Shown here in pieces: positions 7,234 through 8,680 of a DNA stretch of 8,680 nt. Position 1 is the first letter of the stretch. Every line of letters begins with the position of its first letter. The DNA comes from CAYJRR01 sp964372275 [NCBI: uncultured bacterium]. GTDB taxonomy: Bacteria > CAYJRR01. The stretch lies in contig CAYJRR010000160.1 in assembly GCA_964372275.1 (NCBI GenBank), positions 1 to 8,680 on the forward strand, in the 5' to 3' direction. Below the pieces are notes generated by a model. That model saw only the letters and a list, made by a program, of their open reading frames with translations, was not told the origin of the DNA and made no database searches. The position numbers and the translations under genes were made by a program.

Positions 7234-7380
7234 ATGTCAGCCGCGGATGGCAGTCCCGGCGGACACGCCGCCGGGTGGAATTTGCGCCCTTCTCCGCAAG
7301 CCGCCGCGCCCGAACGGTTTCCGCCGGCACGATTCGAGCGTTGCTCCGTGGCACCTCGGTTGCTACGTAAGACCGCTTGA
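7234..7380 (+). CDS. Possible 48-aa upstream ORF ending on the transglycosylase start
   Basis: ATG at 7234 opens a 48-codon frame, Pro/Ala/Arg-rich with no recognisable family, whose TGA stop overlaps the ATG of the transglycosylase gene as TGATG. Such an overlap could couple translation. There is no good Shine-Dalgarno and open frames of this length are common by chance in GC-rich DNA, so it may well not be a gene. Confidence 0.2.
   Translation: MSAADGSPGGHAAGWNLRPSPQAAAPERFPPARFERCSVAPRLLRKTA
7255..7275. other. Perfect 8-bp stem-loop in the divergent region
   Basis: CCCGGCGG (7255-7262), loop ACACG, CCGCCGGG (7268-7275). It is followed on the plus strand by TGGAATTTG, without a real T-run. 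It lies about 105 bp upstream of the transglycosylase ATG and would be very stable in any transcript crossing it. Confidence 0.5.
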
Positions 7381-8351
7381 TGGATCACGGCGCCCACAAG
7401 CTGCACGTCGCGACGACGGTGGGGATCAGTCTCCTCGTTGCCGCGACGGTAATCACCGCCCCGGAGATCCGGGAGGCCGAGGCGTTCGACGAGGCGCCCG
7501 TCGATCCGTTCAGCGTCACCGCCGAATTCGACGAGGGCTCGCGCGCAAAGACCGTCTCGCTGTGCGACGCGACCGACGGCGTGATCGCGTTCGACCGTCC
7601 GATCGAGCAGAAGGTCTACGACGTCCTCACCGCGTACAAGACGGGGATGGACGAGACGCTGGAGCGCCTGACGGCGAAGGTGATCGTCGCCGAGGCCGAG
7701 CGCCACGCGCTCGATCCGTGGCTGGTGATCGGGCTGATCCGCGTCGAGAGCCGCTTCTTCAACTTCGCCGAGTCGAACAAGGGTGCGCGCGGCCTGATGC
7801 AGATCCTCCCGTTCGTCGGCGAGGAGCTGGCCGCGCAGCTCGGGATCGTCTGGAGCGGCCCCGACACCCTCTACAACCCGATGAAGAACGTCCGCATGGG
7901 GGTCGCCTACCTGGCCCACCTCCATCGCCGGTTCGACGGAAATCTCGAGCGGGTGCTGCAGGCCTACAACATGGGCCCCAACCGGGTCGCCCGGTGGCTC
8001 GACGTGGGACGCGAGCTGCCGACCGGCTACTCCTCGCTGGTGGTCGAATATCGGGGCCTGCTGCGCAAGGCGGGGGCCGCGCTCCACGGCGGCGCCGATC
8101 TTCGTCGACCGATCACCTCCATCGAACGGAGCATGGCCCAGCGCAAGGCGCAGGTCGTCCTCCCCGCCGTCGCCGACCTGATCCCGGTCGACGCCGGTCA
8201 GGCGACGGAGGCGACCCCGGGACTCCTGGCCGCCGCGGTCGAACCGGCGATCGAGCCGCTCGACGACGAGTCGCCGATCGTCACCGCCGGCGCCTTCGCC
8301 CCCTGGAGCGGCGTCGCGGAGCCGGCGTTTTCGGCCGCCGCCACCGAGTAG
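7380..8351 (+). CDS. Exported soluble lytic murein transglycosylase (SLT domain)
   Basis: Cleaves the MurNAc-GlcNAc bond of peptidoglycan with formation of 1,6-anhydro-MurNAc, in the periplasm. The 323 aa product begins with a hydrophobic segment (about 10-28, LHVATTVGISLLVAATVITAP), a signal peptide or membrane anchor. A GH23-like domain spans about 100-235: AERHALDPWLVIGLIRVESRF with catalytic Glu123, NKGARGLMQILP (133-144), LYNPMKNVRMGVAYLAHLHRRF (164-185) and LQAYNMGPNRVARW (193-206). The last ~60 residues (262-323) are Ala/Pro/acidic and low in complexity. ATG at 7380 is chosen; TTG at 7377 is equally in frame, and neither has a strong ribosome site. It is read away from the rplU operon, and msrB follows after 73 bp in the same direction. 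It resembles stand-alone SLT enzymes rather than full Slt70. Confidence 0.92.
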   Translation: MDHGAHKLHVATTVGISLLVAATVITAPEIREAEAFDEAPVDPFSVTAEFDEGSRAKTVSLCDATDGVIAFDRPIEQKVYDVLTAYKTGMDETLERLTAKVIVAEAERHALDPWLVIGLIRVESRFFNFAESNKGARGLMQILPFVGEELAAQLGIVWSGPDTLYNPMKNVRMGVAYLAHLHRRFDGNLERVLQAYNMGPNRVARWLDVGRELPTGYSSLVVEYRGLLRKAGAALHGGADLRRPITSIERSMAQRKAQVVLPAVADLIPVDAGQATEATPGLLAAAVEPAIEPLDDESPIVTAGAFAPWSGVAEPAFSAAATE

Positions 8352-8424
8352 CCGGCGGGTTCCACTCGCCTCTTCCGGCGACCGGTCGCATCATCCGGAT
8401 CGCGTCCCGGAACGTACCCAAGGC

Positions 8425-8680
8425 ATGAACGGTTCGCGTCGATCGGTCGTCGTCGGTTTCGCCGCCATCGGGTGCCAGCTCGCGGCGCGCGCGCTCGCGG
8501 CCGATCCGGCGACGCGGGGCGGAGTTCCGGGTCGCGGAACGGAGAGGGGGACCGTGGAAAAGAGTGCGACGGAGGCGGAGAAGGTCGTCCGGACGGAGGC
8601 GGAGTGGCGCGAACGGCTCTCGCCCGAGCAGTTCCGGGTCCTGCGGCAGAAGGGGACGGAGCGAGCCTTCAGCAGTCCGC
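8425..8680 (+). CDS. msrB: Peptide-methionine (R)-S-oxide reductase MsrB, exported form, 3' end cut by window edge
   Basis: Reduces the R form of methionine sulfoxide in proteins. The visible 85 residues end in the characteristic MsrB opening, VVRTEAEWRERLSPEQFRVLRQKGTERAFSSP; the catalytic Cys and zinc-site cysteines would lie beyond the edge. The N-terminus MNGSRRSVVVGFAAIGCQLAARALAAD has an SRR twin-arginine-like motif, a hydrophobic core and an ALA-AD cleavage site, suggesting Tat export to the periplasm. The ATG at 8425 has no good Shine-Dalgarno, whereas an in-frame GTG at 8554 is preceded by GGAGAGGGGG (8541-8550) and would give a cytosolic form lacking the signal. The family call is firm; the start is uncertain. 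It lies 73 bp behind the transglycosylase gene with no clear terminator between them. Confidence 0.9.
   Translation, partial: MNGSRRSVVVGFAAIGCQLAARALAADPATRGGVPGRGTERGTVEKSATEAEKVVRTEAEWRERLSPEQFRVLRQKGTERAFSSP

Larger units (their letters stand above)
6993..7379. other. 387-bp divergent intergenic region between rplU and the transglycosylase gene
   Basis: The minus-strand rplU leader and promoter occupy 6993-7097. The remaining ~280 bp hold a 14-bp palindrome (7116-7129), a bulged 11-bp stem (7135-7173), a perfect 8-bp stem (7255-7275), a 5-bp stem TTGCG/CGCAA (7282-7299) and a possible 48-codon reading frame (7234-7380, plus). I saw no tRNA and no convincing plus-strand promoter with both -35 and -10 boxes. 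Confidence 0.6.

Noticed and set aside
7340-7376. Promoter directly upstream of the transglycosylase (TTGCTC...TACGTA)
   Set aside because: Spacing is 17 bp but the boxes match the consensus poorly and would leave almost no leader.
7125-8087. A 320-codon minus-strand frame antisense to the transglycosylase
   Set aside because: Overlaps the complete SLT domain on the other strand and the product shows no family features.
8366-8381. TCGCC-TCTTCC-GGCGA hairpin between the transglycosylase gene and msrB as terminator
   Set aside because: Only a 5-bp stem and no T-run; not enough to call a terminator.

Overview
The window looks like a chromosomal core-gene region from a very GC-rich (by eye around 70%) Gram-negative bacterium. 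The gene order rplU-rpmA-obgE-proB-proA-rsfS-gpmI resembles clusters in Desulfobacterota/Myxococcota-type (former Deltaproteobacteria) genomes. A predicted outer-membrane-type lipoprotein and exported cell-wall and repair enzymes fit a diderm. The phylum call is inference. I see no mobile element, CRISPR array, tRNA or rRNA.

Minus strand, read right to left. A strong sigma70-type promoter (7097-7070) and a structured leader drive rplU (L21) and rpmA (L27). A DUF1338 (2-oxoadipate dioxygenase/decarboxylase-like) gene, the ribosome-assembly GTPase obgE, an unrecognised lipoprotein, proB and proA follow. Four successive junctions, from DUF1338 to proA, are identical 4-bp GTGA overlaps with GTG starts, so this part is probably translationally coupled. 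Two hairpins and a short T-run follow proA, then a second promoter (1239-1211) for rsfS (ribosomal silencing factor) and gpmI (cofactor-independent phosphoglycerate mutase, cut by the window edge). nadD and rlmH, often found in this cluster, are absent from proA-rsfS-gpmI. Themes are ribosome synthesis and assembly (L21, L27, ObgE, RsfS), the first two steps of proline synthesis (ProB, ProA) and glycolysis (GpmI).

Plus strand, read left to right. After a 387-bp divergent intergenic region with strong inverted repeats come an exported soluble lytic transglycosylase (SLT, GH23-like) and the 5' part of msrB with a possible Tat signal.

Most unusual points: (1) rsfS seems to start at ATC, placed behind a good Shine-Dalgarno and a good promoter; (2) an AT-rich tandem heptamer at the obgE/lipoprotein junction carries an ATG in every unit and so offers start codons in all three frames; (3) gpmI has a Gly/Ser/Ala-rich insertion just before a conserved active-site segment. 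I found no clear previously undescribed multi-gene system; the DUF1338 gene and the lipoprotein inside the ribosome/proline operon are the least explained coding content.
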